From NCBI RefSeq assembly GCF_011752565.1, contig NZ_VWXK01000012.1:62001-126000 (forward strand): 64,000 nt of DNA. Direction: 5' to 3'. The notes beneath the pieces are model-generated. The model made no database searches. It saw nothing but the letters and a program-made list of their open reading frames with translations, and was not told the DNA's origin. The number at the start of each line of letters is the position of its first letter. The stretch's first letter is position 1. The stretch comes from Pantoea sp. Ap-967. Lineage in GTDB: Bacteria > Pseudomonadota > Gammaproteobacteria > Pseudomonadales > Pseudomonadaceae. Positions 29,933 through 38,957 of the stretch are shown here, in pieces. A program made the position numbers and the translations under genes.

Positions 29933-30820
29933 GTGGAAAAGTTCAAGGGCGCCCTGATGGTCGGGGTGCTGCGCCTGTTTGCCAAGCTGCCCTGGGGCGC
30001 TGTGCAGCGCGTTGGCGCCGGTATCGGCTGGCTGATGTGGAAAGTGCCCAACGGCTCGCGCAATGTGGTGCGCATCAACCTGGCCAAGTGCTTCCCGGAG
30101 ATGGACCCGGCCGAGCGCGAACAGCTGGTGGGCCGTGCGTTGAAAGATATCGGCAAATCGTTCGTCGAGAGTGCCTGTGCGTGGATCTGGCCGCCCCAGC
30201 GTTCGCTGGACCTGGTCAAGGAAGTGCACGGCCTGGAAGTGCTCGAGCAGGCCCTGGCCTCGGGCAAGGGCGTGGTCGGCATCACCAGCCACCTGGGCAA
30301 CTGGGAGGTGTTGAACCACTTCTATTGCAACCAGTGCAAGCCGATCATCTTCTACCGCCCGCCGAAGTTGAAGGCAGTGGATGACCTGCTGCGTGAGCAG
30401 CGGGTGCAGATGGGCAACCGTGTGGCGCCGTCGACCAAGGAAGGCATCCTGAGCGTCATCAAGGAAGTGCGCCGTGGTGGCCAGGTGGGCATTCCGGCCG
30501 ACCCGGAGCCGGCGGAATCGGCTGGGGTGTTCGTGCCGTTTCTCGGCACCCAGGCGCTGACCAGCAAGTTCGTGCCGAACATGCTGGCCGGGGGCAAGGC
30601 GGTGGGGGTGTTCCTGCATGCCCTGAGGCTGCCGGACGGGTCGGGCTTCAAGGTGTTCCTGGAGGCGGCGCCGGAAGAGATGTACAGCACCGACGTGAAC
30701 GTATCGGCGGCGGCCATGAGCAAGGTGGTCGAGCGCTATGTGCGTGAGTACCCGAGCCAGTACATGTGGAGCATGAAGCGCTTCAAGAAGCGCCCGGCCG
30801 GCGAGCCGCGCTGGTATTGA
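29933..30820 (+). CDS. lpxL: Lipid A biosynthesis (late) acyltransferase
   Basis: A 295-residue LpxL/HtrB-family inner-membrane acyltransferase that adds a secondary acyl chain to lipid A. The catalytic motif is SHLGNWE (HX4E), with NVVRINLAKCFPEM near the N-terminus and GVFVPFLGTQA later. The start is the GTG at 29933, with AAGGA eight bases upstream. It may be the paralogue called htrB1/lpxL1; which acyl chain it adds cannot be told. Confidence 0.92.
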   Translation: MEKFKGALMVGVLRLFAKLPWGAVQRVGAGIGWLMWKVPNGSRNVVRINLAKCFPEMDPAEREQLVGRALKDIGKSFVESACAWIWPPQRSLDLVKEVHGLEVLEQALASGKGVVGITSHLGNWEVLNHFYCNQCKPIIFYRPPKLKAVDDLLREQRVQMGNRVAPSTKEGILSVIKEVRRGGQVGIPADPEPAESAGVFVPFLGTQALTSKFVPNMLAGGKAVGVFLHALRLPDGSGFKVFLEAAPEEMYSTDVNVSAAAMSKVVERYVREYPSQYMWSMKRFKKRPAGEPRWY

Positions 30821-30849
30821 GACCAATACCGCCTGTGTTGGCAGGGACT

Positions 30850-30965
30850 TTGTAGGAGCGAGCGTTGCTCGCGATGGGGCGCGTAGCGGCCCCAGGTTCT
30901 CAGCTTCGCAGCCAATATTGCCGGGGCTGCTTTGCAGCCCATCGCGAGCTAGGCTCGCTCCTACA
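30850..30965. repeat. REP pair (REPIN-like)
   Basis: Two inverted REP units (TGTAGGAGCGAGC at the left end, GCTCGCTCCTACA at the right) enclose about 85 bp that includes a GGGGCTGC/GCAGCCC stem, between lpxL and the convergent TPR gene. Confidence 0.8.
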
Positions 30966-30993
30966 GGGATTGATGTGACCCACAGGGATTGCG

Positions 30994-31308
30994 TTAGCTT
31001 GAGGTTTTGTTGAGCTTCTTGAGGAACACGGTCATCTCTTTCTCGGCCTGCTTGTCGCCATGGGCCTGGGCCGCCACGATCCCGTCCTCCCAGGCCTTGC
31101 GCGCCGCCGCCAAATCACCGACTAATTGGTAGGCCTTCCCCAATAGCTTCCACGCCGCCGAGTACTTCGGGTCCTGCTCGACGCAGCGTGCCAGGTGCAC
31201 CGCAGCCTCTGCGCCATTGCCCTCGTCCAGCCAGGCCTTGCCCAGGCCAAACCGCAGCAACGGGTTATCCACACCCTTGGCCAGCATCTTTTCCAGCGAT
31301 TCGCGCAT
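30994..31308 (-). CDS. TPR-repeat protein
   Basis: A 104-residue cytoplasmic protein made of about two and a half tetratricopeptide repeats (for example NPLLRFGLGKAWLDEGN, PKYSAAWKLLGKAYQLVGD and LAAARKAWEDGI). It probably serves as a protein-protein adapter. It starts 12 bases after trkA and so is the tail of the fmt-rsmB-trkA operon. No catalytic residues are seen. Confidence 0.85.
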   Translation of the reverse strand: MRESLEKMLAKGVDNPLLRFGLGKAWLDEGNGAEAAVHLARCVEQDPKYSAAWKLLGKAYQLVGDLAAARKAWEDGIVAAQAHGDKQAEKEMTVFLKKLNKTSS

Positions 31309-31320
31309 GCCCTCTTCCCC

Positions 31321-32694
31321 TTAGAAGAAACTCAAGCCAACGTGGAACAGCTTCTCCACATCCCGAATATGCTTTTTATCCACAACGAACAGAATCACAT
31401 GGTCACCCGACTCGATCACCGTGTCGTCGTGGGCGATCAGCACTTCCTCGTCGCGGATGATCGCACCGATGGTGGTGCCTGGCGGCAGGGCGATGTTTTC
31501 CACAGCCTTGCCCACCACCTTGCTCGACTTCGCATCGCCATGCGCCACCGCCTCGATGGCCTCGGCCGCCCCGCGGCGCAGTGAGTGCACGCTGACGATA
31601 TCGCCACGGCGCACGTGCGCCAGCAAGGTGCCGATGGTGGCCAGCTGCGGGCTGATGGCGATGTCGATGTCGCCGCCCTGCACCAGGTCGACGTAGGCCG
31701 GGTTGTTGATGATGGTCATCACCTTGCGCGCACCCAGGCGCTTGGCCAGCAGCGACGACATGATGTTGGCCTCGTCGTCGTTGGTCAGGGCTAGGAAGAT
31801 GTCGGCATCAGCGATGTTCTCTTCGAGCATCAGGTCCTTGTCCGAGGCGCTGCCCTGCAGCACCACGGTGCTTTCCAGGGTGTCGGAAAGGTGCCGGCAA
31901 CGCGCCGGGCTCATCTCGATGATCTTCACCTGGTAGCGGCTTTCGATGGCCTCTGCCAGGCGTTCGCCAATCTGCCCGCCCCCGGCGATCACCACGCGCT
32001 TGTTGGTTTCGTCGATGCGCCGCAGCTCGCCCATCACCGCGCGGATGTCTTTCTTGGCGGCAATGAAGAACACCTCGTCGTCGGCCTCGATCACCGTGTC
32101 GCCGCGTGGGGTGATTGGCCGGTCGCGGCGGAAGATCGCGGCCACGCGGGTGTCGACGTTGGGCATGTGGGCGCGGATCTGGCGCAGTTGCTGGCCCACC
32201 AGCGGGCCGCCGTAGTAGGCCTTCACCGCCACCAGCTGGGCCTTGCCCTCGGCGAAGTCGATCACCTGCAGGGAACCTGGGTGTTCGATCAGGCGCTTGA
32301 TGTAGTTGGTCACCACCTGCTCGGGGCTGATTAGCACATCGACCGGGATATGGTCGTTGTCGAACAGCTCCTCGCGGGTCAGGTAGGCCGACTCGCGCAC
32401 CCGGGCGATCTTGGTCGGGGTGTGGAACAGTGTGTAGGCCACCTGGCAGGCGACCATGTTGGTTTCGTCGCTGTTGGTCACTGCCACCAGCATGTCGGCG
32501 TCGTCGGCACCGGCCTGGCGCAGCACCGTGGGCAGCGAGCCGCGGCCCTGCACGGTGCGGATGTCCAAACGGTCGCCCAGGTCGCGCAGGCGGTCGCCAT
32601 CGGTGTCGACCACGGTGATGTCGTTGGCCTCGCTGGCCAGGTGCTCCGCCAGCGTACCGCCCACCTGCCCTGCACCGAGGATGATGATCTTCAT
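31321..32694 (-). CDS. trkA: Trk potassium uptake regulatory subunit TrkA
   Basis: A 457-residue peripheral membrane protein with two RCK-N/RCK-C units. The N-half begins [19 protein letters not shown] and the second Rossmann motif is [17 protein letters not shown] at about residue 233. It binds NAD(H) and gates the Trk K+ channel. GGAG lies seven bases before the ATG. It follows rsmB by 23 bp in the same operon. Confidence 0.96.
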   Translation of the reverse strand: MKIIILGAGQVGGTLAEHLASEANDITVVDTDGDRLRDLGDRLDIRTVQGRGSLPTVLRQAGADDADMLVAVTNSDETNMVACQVAYTLFHTPTKIARVRESAYLTREELFDNDHIPVDVLISPEQVVTNYIKRLIEHPGSLQVIDFAEGKAQLVAVKAYYGGPLVGQQLRQIRAHMPNVDTRVAAIFRRDRPITPRGDTVIEADDEVFFIAAKKDIRAVMGELRRIDETNKRVVIAGGGQIGERLAEAIESRYQVKIIEMSPARCRHLSDTLESTVVLQGSASDKDLMLEENIADADIFLALTNDDEANIMSSLLAKRLGARKVMTIINNPAYVDLVQGGDIDIAISPQLATIGTLLAHVRRGDIVSVHSLRRGAAEAIEAVAHGDAKSSKVVGKAVENIALPPGTTIGAIIRDEEVLIAHDDTVIESGDHVILFVVDKKHIRDVEKLFHVGLSFF

Positions 32695-32717
32695 CCGCTA
32701 CTCCCTACCCTGTGTGC

Positions 32718-34028
32718 TTACCCGCGCGAGGCGGCGATCTTGATCAGCTTGGCATAGTAGAAACCGTCGTGGCCGCCTTCCTGGGCCAGCAACTGGCGGC
32801 CGTGGGGCTGGCGCAGGCCGGCTTCGGTGGCCAGGTCCAGCTCGCGGGCGCCTGGGGTGCGGGCGAGGAAGGCATCGATCACTTCGGTGTTTTCGGTCGG
32901 CAGGCTGGAGCAGGTGGCGTACAGCAGCATGCCGCCCACTTCCAGGGTTGGCCACAGGGCATCGAGCAGTTCGCCTTGCAGCGTGGCCAGGGCCGGAATG
33001 TCCTCGGCCTGGCGGGTCAGCTTGATGTCTGGGTGGCGGCGGATCACGCCGGTGGCCGAGCACGGCGCATCCAGCAGAATGCGCTGGAACGGCTTGCCGT
33101 CCCACCAGCTGGCGGTGTCGCGGGCGTCGCAGGCAATCAGCTCGGCGTCCAGTTGCAGGCGGTCGAGGTTTTCGCGCACGCGGGTCAGGCGCTTGGCTTC
33201 CAGGTCGATGGCCGTCATGTGGGCCAGGCCGGGTTCGGCTTCGAGCAGGTGGCAAGTTTTGCCGCCAGGGGCGCAGCAGGCGTCGAGCACGCGCTGGCCG
33301 GGGGCCAGTTCGAGCAGGTCGGCGGACAGTTGTGCAGCTTCGTCCTGCACGCTCACCCAACCTTCGGCAAAGCCTGGCAGGCCGCGCACGTCGCAGGCCT
33401 GGGCGAGGACGATGCCGTCACGGCTGTACTGGCAGGCGCTGGCGGCAATGCCGGCGCCTGCCAGCAGCGCCAGGTAGCCGTCGCGGCTGTGGTGGCGGCG
33501 GTTGACCCGCAGGATCATCGGCGGGTGCGCGTTGTTGGCCGCGCAGATGGCCTCCCACTGCTCTGGCCAGAAGGCCTTGAGCGACTTCTGCAGCCAGCGT
33601 GGGTGGGCGGTGCGCACCACTGGGTCGCGCTCCATGCCGGCCAGCAGTGCCTCGCCCTCGCGTTGGGCCCGGCGCAGCACGGCATTGAGCAGGCCCTTGG
33701 CCCATGGCTTTTTCAGCTTGTCGGCGCAGCCAACGGTTTCACCGAGGGCGGCGTGGGCCGGAATGCGGGTGTAGAACAGCTGGTACAGGCCGACCAGCAG
33801 CAGTGCCTGCACATCGGCATCGGCGGCCTTGAACGGCTTTTGCAGCAGCTGCGCAGCCAGCAGGTCCAGGCGGGGTTGCCAGCGTGCGGTGCCGAATGCC
33901 AGGTCCTGGGTCAGGCCGCGGTCGCGTTCATCGACCTTGTCCAGCTGGGCCGGCAGCGAGCTGTTGAGCGAGGCCTTGCCGCTGAGCACAGCGGCAAGGG
34001 CACGGGCGGCGGCGAGGCGTGGGTTCAT
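32718..34028 (-). CDS. rsmB: 16S rRNA (cytosine-967-C5)-methyltransferase
   Basis: A 436-residue RsmB/Sun protein. An N-terminal NusB-like RNA-binding domain is followed by a SAM methyltransferase with [33 protein letters not shown] (catalytic Cys) and [15 protein letters not shown] (second Cys). It makes m5C967 in 16S rRNA. The start overlaps the fmt stop by four bases. Confidence 0.96.
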   Translation of the reverse strand: MNPRLAAARALAAVLSGKASLNSSLPAQLDKVDERDRGLTQDLAFGTARWQPRLDLLAAQLLQKPFKAADADVQALLLVGLYQLFYTRIPAHAALGETVGCADKLKKPWAKGLLNAVLRRAQREGEALLAGMERDPVVRTAHPRWLQKSLKAFWPEQWEAICAANNAHPPMILRVNRRHHSRDGYLALLAGAGIAASACQYSRDGIVLAQACDVRGLPGFAEGWVSVQDEAAQLSADLLELAPGQRVLDACCAPGGKTCHLLEAEPGLAHMTAIDLEAKRLTRVRENLDRLQLDAELIACDARDTASWWDGKPFQRILLDAPCSATGVIRRHPDIKLTRQAEDIPALATLQGELLDALWPTLEVGGMLLYATCSSLPTENTEVIDAFLARTPGARELDLATEAGLRQPHGRQLLAQEGGHDGFYYAKLIKIAASRG

Positions 34029-34957
34029 TGGCCCAGCACCTTGCCGGCGGCGAATTTCTCGCGGCGGCTGTTGAACAGGTCGCTGAAGTTCAGCGCCTTG
34101 CCACCGGGCAGTTGCAGGCGGGTCAGGCTCAGCGCCTGGTCAGCGCAGGCGACCACCAGGCCGTCCTTGCTGGCGGACAGGATCTCGCCCGGTGCGCCCT
34201 GGCCTGTGGCCAGCTTGGCGGCCAGCACCTTCACGGTTTCGCCGTCGAGGGTGCTGTGGCACACCGGCCACGGGTTGAAGGCGCGGACAAGGCGCTCAAG
34301 CTCAATGGCCGGGCGGCTCCAGTCGATGCGCGCTTCGTCCTTGTTCAGCTTGTGTGCATAGGTGGCCAGGGCATCGTCCTGCACTTCACCGTGCAGCGTA
34401 CCGTCGGCCAGGCCGGCAATTGCCTGGATGACGGCAGGCGGGCCCATTTCGGCGAGGCGGTCGTGCAGGCTGCCGCCGGTATCCTCGGCGCTGATCGGGG
34501 TGGCCACCTTGAGCAGCATCGGGCCGGTATCCAGGCCCGCTTCCATGCGCATCACGGTGACGCCGCTCTCGGCATCGCCCGCTTCCACGGCGCGCTGGAT
34601 CGGCGCTGCACCGCGCCAACGCGGCAGCAGGGAAGCGTGGCTGTTGATGCAGCCCAGGCGTGGGATGTCGAGTACCACTTGCGGCAGGATCAGGCCGTAG
34701 GCCACCACCACCATCAGGTCTGGCTTGAGCGCGGCCAGTTCGGCCTGCGCATCAGGGTTGCGCAGGGTCGGCGGCTGGAACACAGGGATGTCATGGGCCA
34801 CGGCCAATTGCTTGACCGGGCTCGGCATGAGCTTCTGGCCACGGCCGGCGGGACGGTCGGGCTGGGTGTAGACGGCCACGATCTCGTACGGGCTGTCGAG
34901 CAGGGCCTTGAGGTGTTCGGCGGCAAACTCGGGAGTGCCTGCAAAGACGATGCGCAT
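34025..34957 (-). CDS. fmt: Methionyl-tRNA formyltransferase
   Basis: A 310-residue enzyme that formylates initiator Met-tRNA using 10-formyl-THF. It begins [20 protein letters not shown] and has the [20 protein letters not shown] catalytic block with N and H residues and the D of TGPML. It is downstream of def, its functional partner, but a strong terminator-like hairpin stands between them. Confidence 0.97.
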   Translation of the reverse strand: MRIVFAGTPEFAAEHLKALLDSPYEIVAVYTQPDRPAGRGQKLMPSPVKQLAVAHDIPVFQPPTLRNPDAQAELAALKPDLMVVVAYGLILPQVVLDIPRLGCINSHASLLPRWRGAAPIQRAVEAGDAESGVTVMRMEAGLDTGPMLLKVATPISAEDTGGSLHDRLAEMGPPAVIQAIAGLADGTLHGEVQDDALATYAHKLNKDEARIDWSRPAIELERLVRAFNPWPVCHSTLDGETVKVLAAKLATGQGAPGEILSASKDGLVVACADQALSLTRLQLPGGKALNFSDLFNSRREKFAAGKVLGQ

Positions 34958-34971
34958 GGAGTTCTCGCTTC

Positions 34972-35006
34972 AAAAAAGAAAAAGGCTTGCCGGAGCAAGC
35001 CTTCTG
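34972..35006 (-). terminator. Terminator-like hairpin between def and fmt
   Basis: On the minus strand GGCTTGC-TCCG-GCAAGCC is followed by TTTTTCTTTTTT, a textbook intrinsic terminator placed between def and fmt, which are often thought of as one operon. Confidence 0.82.
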
Positions 35007-35017
35007 GAAGGTAGGGA

Positions 35018-35524
35018 TCAGGCTTGCTGGCGGTGCTGCTTTTCCAGCTTCTTCTTGATCCGGTCGCGCTTGAGTTGCGACAGGTAGTCGACGAACAGCT
35101 TGCCGTTGAGGTGATCGAACTCGTGCTGCACGCACACCGCCAGCAGGCCTTCGCATTCCAGCTCGTACGGCTTGCCGTCGCGGTCCTGGGCCTTGACCCG
35201 AACACGCAGCGGGCGGTCGACGTTTTCGTAGAAGCCCGGCACCGACAGGCAGCCTTCCTGGTACTGGCCCATGTCGTGGGTCAGTTCCTCGACGGTGGGG
35301 TTGATGAAGACGCGCGGTTCGCTGCGGTCTTCGCTGAGGTCCATCACCACCACCTGTTGGTGCACGTTGACCTGGGTAGCGGCCAGGCCGATGCCGGGGG
35401 CTTCGTACATGGTTTCAAACATGTCGTCGATCAGCTGACGCAGGGCGTCGTCGAACACCGTCACCGGTTTGGCGATGGTGCGCAGGCGCGGGTCGGGGAA
35501 TTCGAGAATGTTCAAGATGGCCAT
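35018..35524 (-). CDS. def: Peptide deformylase
   Basis: A 168-residue Fe2+ metalloenzyme that removes the N-formyl group from new proteins. The three signature motifs are [16 protein letters not shown] and the zinc-type [15 protein letters not shown]. It is divergent from dprA across about 200 bp that includes one DnaA-box 9-mer (35678-35686). From memory P. aeruginosa has a LysM-domain gene in this gap; no such gene is here. Confidence 0.97.
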   Translation of the reverse strand: MAILNILEFPDPRLRTIAKPVTVFDDALRQLIDDMFETMYEAPGIGLAATQVNVHQQVVVMDLSEDRSEPRVFINPTVEELTHDMGQYQEGCLSVPGFYENVDRPLRVRVKAQDRDGKPYELECEGLLAVCVQHEFDHLNGKLFVDYLSQLKRDRIKKKLEKQHRQQA

Positions 35525-35731
35525 AAGGTCAGGCAGTCACTGTGCGGTCGGTTGAAAACTGAGCACACATAATAAAGGGAAACGCGGATTTCAGCACCTG
35601 TGAAAGCTCGTCTAGGGTCTCTATAGGCCTCATAGCCAGCCATTCATGGACAGCTTTTCAAAGTGTTACTCACAAACTTATCCACAGGATGTGCCACGTA
35701 GATGGCCCTGTTTCGATCAAGGATGATCCCG

Positions 35732-36829
35732 ATGTCGATTAACCATTCGTCGCCTTGCCACCCGGCTGAACTGGAGGCACGCCTGCGCCTGCACCGCTTG
35801 CCCGAGACGGGTTTAAGGCGTTTTCGCAGCTTGCTTGAAGCCTTCGGCAGTGCCTCTTCGGCGCTTAGCGCGCCGGGTTCGGCATGGCGTTCGCTGGGTA
35901 TTCCACAGGCCACCATCGATGCCCGGCGCAGTGCTGAGATACGTGATGGTGCCCTGGCCGCAATGGCCTGGATAGAGCGTCCGGGCCAGCATTTACTGAT
36001 GTGGGACGGCCCTGGTTACCCGGCGTTGCTGGCGGAAATCGACGACCCGCCGCCGCTGCTTTTCGTCGCTGGCGACCCGGCACTGCTCGACCGCCCGCAA
36101 CTGGCCATCGTTGGCAGCCGGCGTGCAACGCCCCCGGCGCTGGACACGGCCCGGGCATTCTCCCGCTGCCTGGCCCAGGCCGGTTTCACCATCACCAGTG
36201 GCCTTGCGCTGGGTATCGATGGCGCCGCTCATCGGGCTGCGCTGGAGGTTGGCGGGGGTACGATTGGTGTGCTCGGCAGTGGCTTGCAAAAACTTTATCC
36301 ACAGCGCCACCGCGAGCTTGCCCAGGCGATGATCGACAGCGGTGGCGCGCTGGTTTCCGAGTACCCGCTGGATGCCGGGCCGCTGCCGGGCAACTTCCCC
36401 CGGCGTAACCGCATCATCAGTGGGTTGTCGCTGGGCGTGCTGGTGGTCGAGGCCAGCCTTGCCAGTGGCTCGTTGATCACCGCCCGCCTGGCTGCCGAGC
36501 AGGGCCGCGAGGTGTATGCCATTCCGGGGTCGATTCACCACACGGCGGCCAAGGGTTGCCACCAGTTGATTCGCGATGGGGCGTTGCTGGTGGAAAATGT
36601 GCAGCAGATCATCGACAGCCTGCGTGGCTGGCAGCACCTGCCGCCGGCGGTGGTGGAAAAGCCTGTGCATCCTTTGCTTGCCCTGCTGCATGCCGCGCCA
36701 CAGACTAGCGAGAACCTGGCCCACTTCAGCGACCGGCCGCTGGCCGAGGTGCTGGCGCAGCTCACTGAGCTTGAGCTTGAAGGCCGGGTCAGCAATGTGG
36801 CTGGGCGTTGGTTTGCCCGCGCCGGCTAA
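35732..36829 (+). CDS. dprA: DNA-processing protein A
   Basis: A 365-residue DprA/Smf protein that loads RecA on incoming single-stranded DNA. The Rossmann-like core has AIVGSRRATPPAL, TITSGLALGIDGAAHRAAL, GGTIGVLGSGL, PGNFPRRNRIISGLS and GREVYAIPGSI. The C-terminal winged helix follows. I chose the ATG at 35732 because AAGGA lies eight bases upstream; ATGs at 35702 and 35723 lack this. It precedes tsaC by 43 bp. Confidence 0.94.
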   Translation: MSINHSSPCHPAELEARLRLHRLPETGLRRFRSLLEAFGSASSALSAPGSAWRSLGIPQATIDARRSAEIRDGALAAMAWIERPGQHLLMWDGPGYPALLAEIDDPPPLLFVAGDPALLDRPQLAIVGSRRATPPALDTARAFSRCLAQAGFTITSGLALGIDGAAHRAALEVGGGTIGVLGSGLQKLYPQRHRELAQAMIDSGGALVSEYPLDAGPLPGNFPRRNRIISGLSLGVLVVEASLASGSLITARLAAEQGREVYAIPGSIHHTAAKGCHQLIRDGALLVENVQQIIDSLRGWQHLPPAVVEKPVHPLLALLHAAPQTSENLAHFSDRPLAEVLAQLTELELEGRVSNVAGRWFARAG

Positions 36830-36872
36830 GTACACTGCGCGCAAGCAAGGTTTATAGGCGGAGAGACAAATC

Positions 36873-37430
36873 ATGGTGAGCAGTTTTCGTGTGCAACAAG
36901 CCGCACGTGAGATCCGGGCGGGCGCGGTAATCGCCTACCCGACGGAAGCGGTCTGGGGCCTGGGCTGCGACCCATGGAACGAGGACGCGGTGTATCGCCT
37001 GCTGGCGCTCAAGTCGCGGCCTGTGGATAAGGGGCTGATCCTGATTGCCGACAACATCCGCCAGTTCGACTTTCTGTTCGAGGATTTCCCCGAGGACTGG
37101 ATCGACCGCATGGGCAGCACCTGGCCTGGGCCGAACACCTGGCTGGTGCCGCACCAGGACCTGTTGCCCGAGTGGGTGACCGGCCAGCACGACACCGTGG
37201 CGCTGCGGGTCAGTGACCATCCGCAGGTGCGTGAGTTGTGCGCGCTGGTGGGGCCGTTGATTTCCACCTCGTGCAACCCTGGCGGCCGCCCGGCGGCGAA
37301 GACCCGGTTGCGGGTGGAGCAGTATTTTCATGGGCAGCTGGATTTGGTGCTGGGTGGGGCGTTGGGGGGGCGGAAGAATCCGAGTGTGATTCGGAACCTG
37401 GCCACGGGTGAGGTTGTTCGGCCGGGGTGA
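36873..37430 (+). CDS. tsaC: Threonylcarbamoyl-AMP synthase
   Basis: A 185-residue YrdC/Sua5-family enzyme, short form without the C-terminal Sua5 domain, which makes threonylcarbamoyl-AMP for the t6A modification of tRNA. Motifs include [37 protein letters not shown] and the ALRVSDHP / [11 protein letters not shown] nucleotide-binding segments. GGAGA upstream supports the start. It is the last backbone gene before the repeat-rich island. Confidence 0.95.
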   Translation: MVSSFRVQQAAREIRAGAVIAYPTEAVWGLGCDPWNEDAVYRLLALKSRPVDKGLILIADNIRQFDFLFEDFPEDWIDRMGSTWPGPNTWLVPHQDLLPEWVTGQHDTVALRVSDHPQVRELCALVGPLISTSCNPGGRPAAKTRLRVEQYFHGQLDLVLGGALGGRKNPSVIRNLATGEVVRPG

Positions 37431-37496
37431 GGCCGTTGTGGCTCGGCGCAAATTTCAAGCCATGCGCCAAGGGGCCGCGCGCGGTGGCCACATGAA

Positions 37497-37575
37497 CATT
37501 GGCCCGAAACAGACGTAGGAGCGAGCGCAGCTCGCGAAGCGCCGCGCGGGCGGCGCTCGATCTCATAGGCGCTGC
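37497..37575. repeat. Palindromic repeat, copy A
   Basis: A unit of the family GGCCCGAAACARACGTAGGAGCGAGC followed by CGCCGCGCGGGCGGCG and an ATAGGCGCTG end. Related units lie at 37753, 38640, 38815 and 39535. The 37431-37496 and 37576-37752 flanks contain a GGCCGC/GCGGCC hairpin but no gene that I can support. Confidence 0.75.
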
Positions 37576-37752
37576 ACTTGTAATGGCGAGCACGCAAGAC
37601 CATGACAAACGCCATGAGACAAGCCCAAAAAATAAAGGCCGCTAAAGCGGCCAAAAGGTAAGGAAGCACTCGCCCGGATAACTTGAAACTCAACCGGCGC
37701 ACCAGTACGACCTCAGGCAGAAACGCTACGCTTTCGAACCTATAGGGTCAAG

Positions 37753-37800
37753 CGATGCGCCGCGCGGGCGGCGCTCGATTTCACTGGCGCTGAAAACCTC
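37753..37800. repeat. Palindromic repeat, copy B (partial)
   Basis: Short copy with the GCGCCGCGCGGGCGGCGCTCGA core and the CACTGGCGCTGAAAACCTCAAGGCA end that recurs at 39600-39622. Confidence 0.65.
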
Positions 37801-37893
37801 AAGGCATGTGCGGTACCTTGTGGGAAATAACCCAGCCCTCGCGGGCTGCGGTGTCGCGCAGGGAACATTGCCCGCAAACGCGCCGCTACCCTT

Positions 37894-37981
37894 TGTAGGA
37901 GCGGGCTTGCCCCGCGAACACCGGCGCAGCCGGTGCCATGCACCGCGGTGCTTGCTTCGCGGGTCAAGCCCGCTCCTACAG
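37894..37981. repeat. REP pair (REPIN-like)
   Basis: Inverted REP units (TGTAGGAGCGGGCTTGCC...GGTCAAGCCCGCTCCTACA) with a central ACCGGC/GCCGGT stem. Confidence 0.85.
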
Positions 37982-38043
37982 ACGCCAAACCCGCACGGAT
38001 TTTTCTGAATATGTCTCGCATGGCTGTGCGGATTGAGGATTGA

Positions 38044-38305
38044 GAAATATCCTACAACCCGCGTCCCTTGCCATCACCTTCTCAGCGGGAATCCTTGCCT
38101 CTAGGCTTCAGACCGTCGCCGAATAACTTGGCGATCGGGTGTGGTAACCCGAACCGGAGAGTTCCTGGCAGTCTATGGCGGCTGTACGCGGGAGGCTTCG
38201 TGCCTGCCGGGTTATGGGAACTCTCTCCGGTTTACCACCCCGCGTACAGCTGCCACCTAATCGTGTGGTAACGAATAGGTGGGGCATAGAAGCGAGAGTT
38301 ATCCC
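38044..38305 (+). promoter_or_regulatory. Structured mRNA leader, copy 1
   Basis: About 260 nt before the first small gene. A long stem pairs 38137-38165 with 38217-38240. A second 16-bp helix pairs 38177-38192 with 38239-38254, with its 5' strand inside the loop of the first (pseudoknot or alternative fold). A hairpin 38253-38264/38271-38282 has the loop GTGGTA. The stem segment GAGAGTTCC (38157-38165) is repeated as GAGAGTTATCCC just before the ATG (38294-38305), so the strand GGGAACTCTC (38216-38225) can pair with either. GTGGTA at 38141-38146 and in the hairpin loop are both complementary to TACCAC (38233-38238). Confidence 0.7.
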
Positions 38306-38602
38306 ATGAAAAAGATAGTTCCTGATCCACCCCTTCCCAACACTGCCACCCGCGCCTTCGGCCGTTGCGACGCCGGCCATGAAGCGCTGTTCAGCGTAAA
38401 CCCCAACATCTGCGCCGCCGATGCGCTGGTTCATATCGCGCTGTACCTGCGCTGCGCCTACGAAACCGGCTACAAGACCCTCGATTACCTGAGCGAGGAA
38501 GGCCGTGGGATGTATTGGTCCAGCCTGCATGCGGTCGAGATGGCCGAAGGGTTGGTTGAGGCGATTCTGGATGGCATTGAATCTGTGCCTGTTAAGCAGT
38601 AG
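38306..38602 (+). CDS. Small orphan protein, copy 1 (DUF3077/DUF6124-like)
   Basis: A 98-residue predicted cytoplasmic protein, MKKIVPDPPLP..., with no signal peptide or membrane segment. The MKKIVPDPP start and the central LFSVNPNICAADALVHIALYL helix resemble the DUF3077/DUF6124 families of small Pseudomonas proteins, whose function I do not know. An ALVHIALYLRCAYETGYKTLDYL helix pair suggests a small helical fold. The ATG at 38306 is preferred because the conserved N-terminus begins there and GAGAG lies seven bases upstream, inside the segment that can be sequestered by the leader. The second copy 911 bp downstream differs at only a few residues. Confidence 0.75.
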   Translation: MKKIVPDPPLPNTATRAFGRCDAGHEALFSVNPNICAADALVHIALYLRCAYETGYKTLDYLSEEGRGMYWSSLHAVEMAEGLVEAILDGIESVPVKQ

Positions 38603-38639
38603 GCGGTGTGGGGGCTGAGAGGTGCCTGCCTTGATGCTT

Positions 38640-38716
38640 TCAGCGCCTGTGAAATCGAGCGCCGCCCGCGCGGCGCTTCGCGAGCTTTGCTCGCTCCTAC
38701 GTTTGTTTCGGGCCAG
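38640..38716. repeat. Palindromic repeat, copy C (inverted)
   Basis: Its reverse complement matches copy D at 38815-38886 over about 70 bp (CTGGCCCGAAACAAACGTAGGAGC...), so copies C and D form a large inverted repeat around about 100 bp. Confidence 0.8.
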
Positions 38717-38814
38717 TTATGCCTGTGGCAGGCGTACGCGACCGCCTTGTTGATACGACACGATATCGCGCCAGGCGCCAAGGCGTTCGCGCGCAATTCC
38801 CCAGAACTCACTGG

Positions 38815-38886
38815 CCCGAAACAAACGTAGGAGCGAGCGCAGCTCGCGAAGCGCCGCGCGGGCGGCGCTCGGTCGCATAGGCGACA
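38815..38886. repeat. Palindromic repeat, copy D
   Basis: Direct-orientation partner of copy C, with the same CCCGAAACAAACGTAGGAGCG end and GCGCCGCGCGGGCGGCGC core. Confidence 0.8.
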
Positions 38887-38957
38887 CATACCTTTCGGCG
38901 AACACCCGCAGGTTTTTCTGATTGTTGCCAAACAGCCTGTCCAACCTGCGTATTAGG

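Noticed and set aside
32712..34361. A 549-codon plus-strand frame
   Set aside because: Antisense shadow of rsmB and fmt; no motif and no ribosome-binding site.
37328..37702. A possible small membrane protein on the minus strand
   Set aside because: Its first 40 residues look like a membrane helix, but the rest is translation of palindromic repeat copy A and antisense tsaC. The same repeat-derived peptide (IERRPRGASRA) appears in an unrelated frame at 38606-38830, so both are treated as repeat artefacts.
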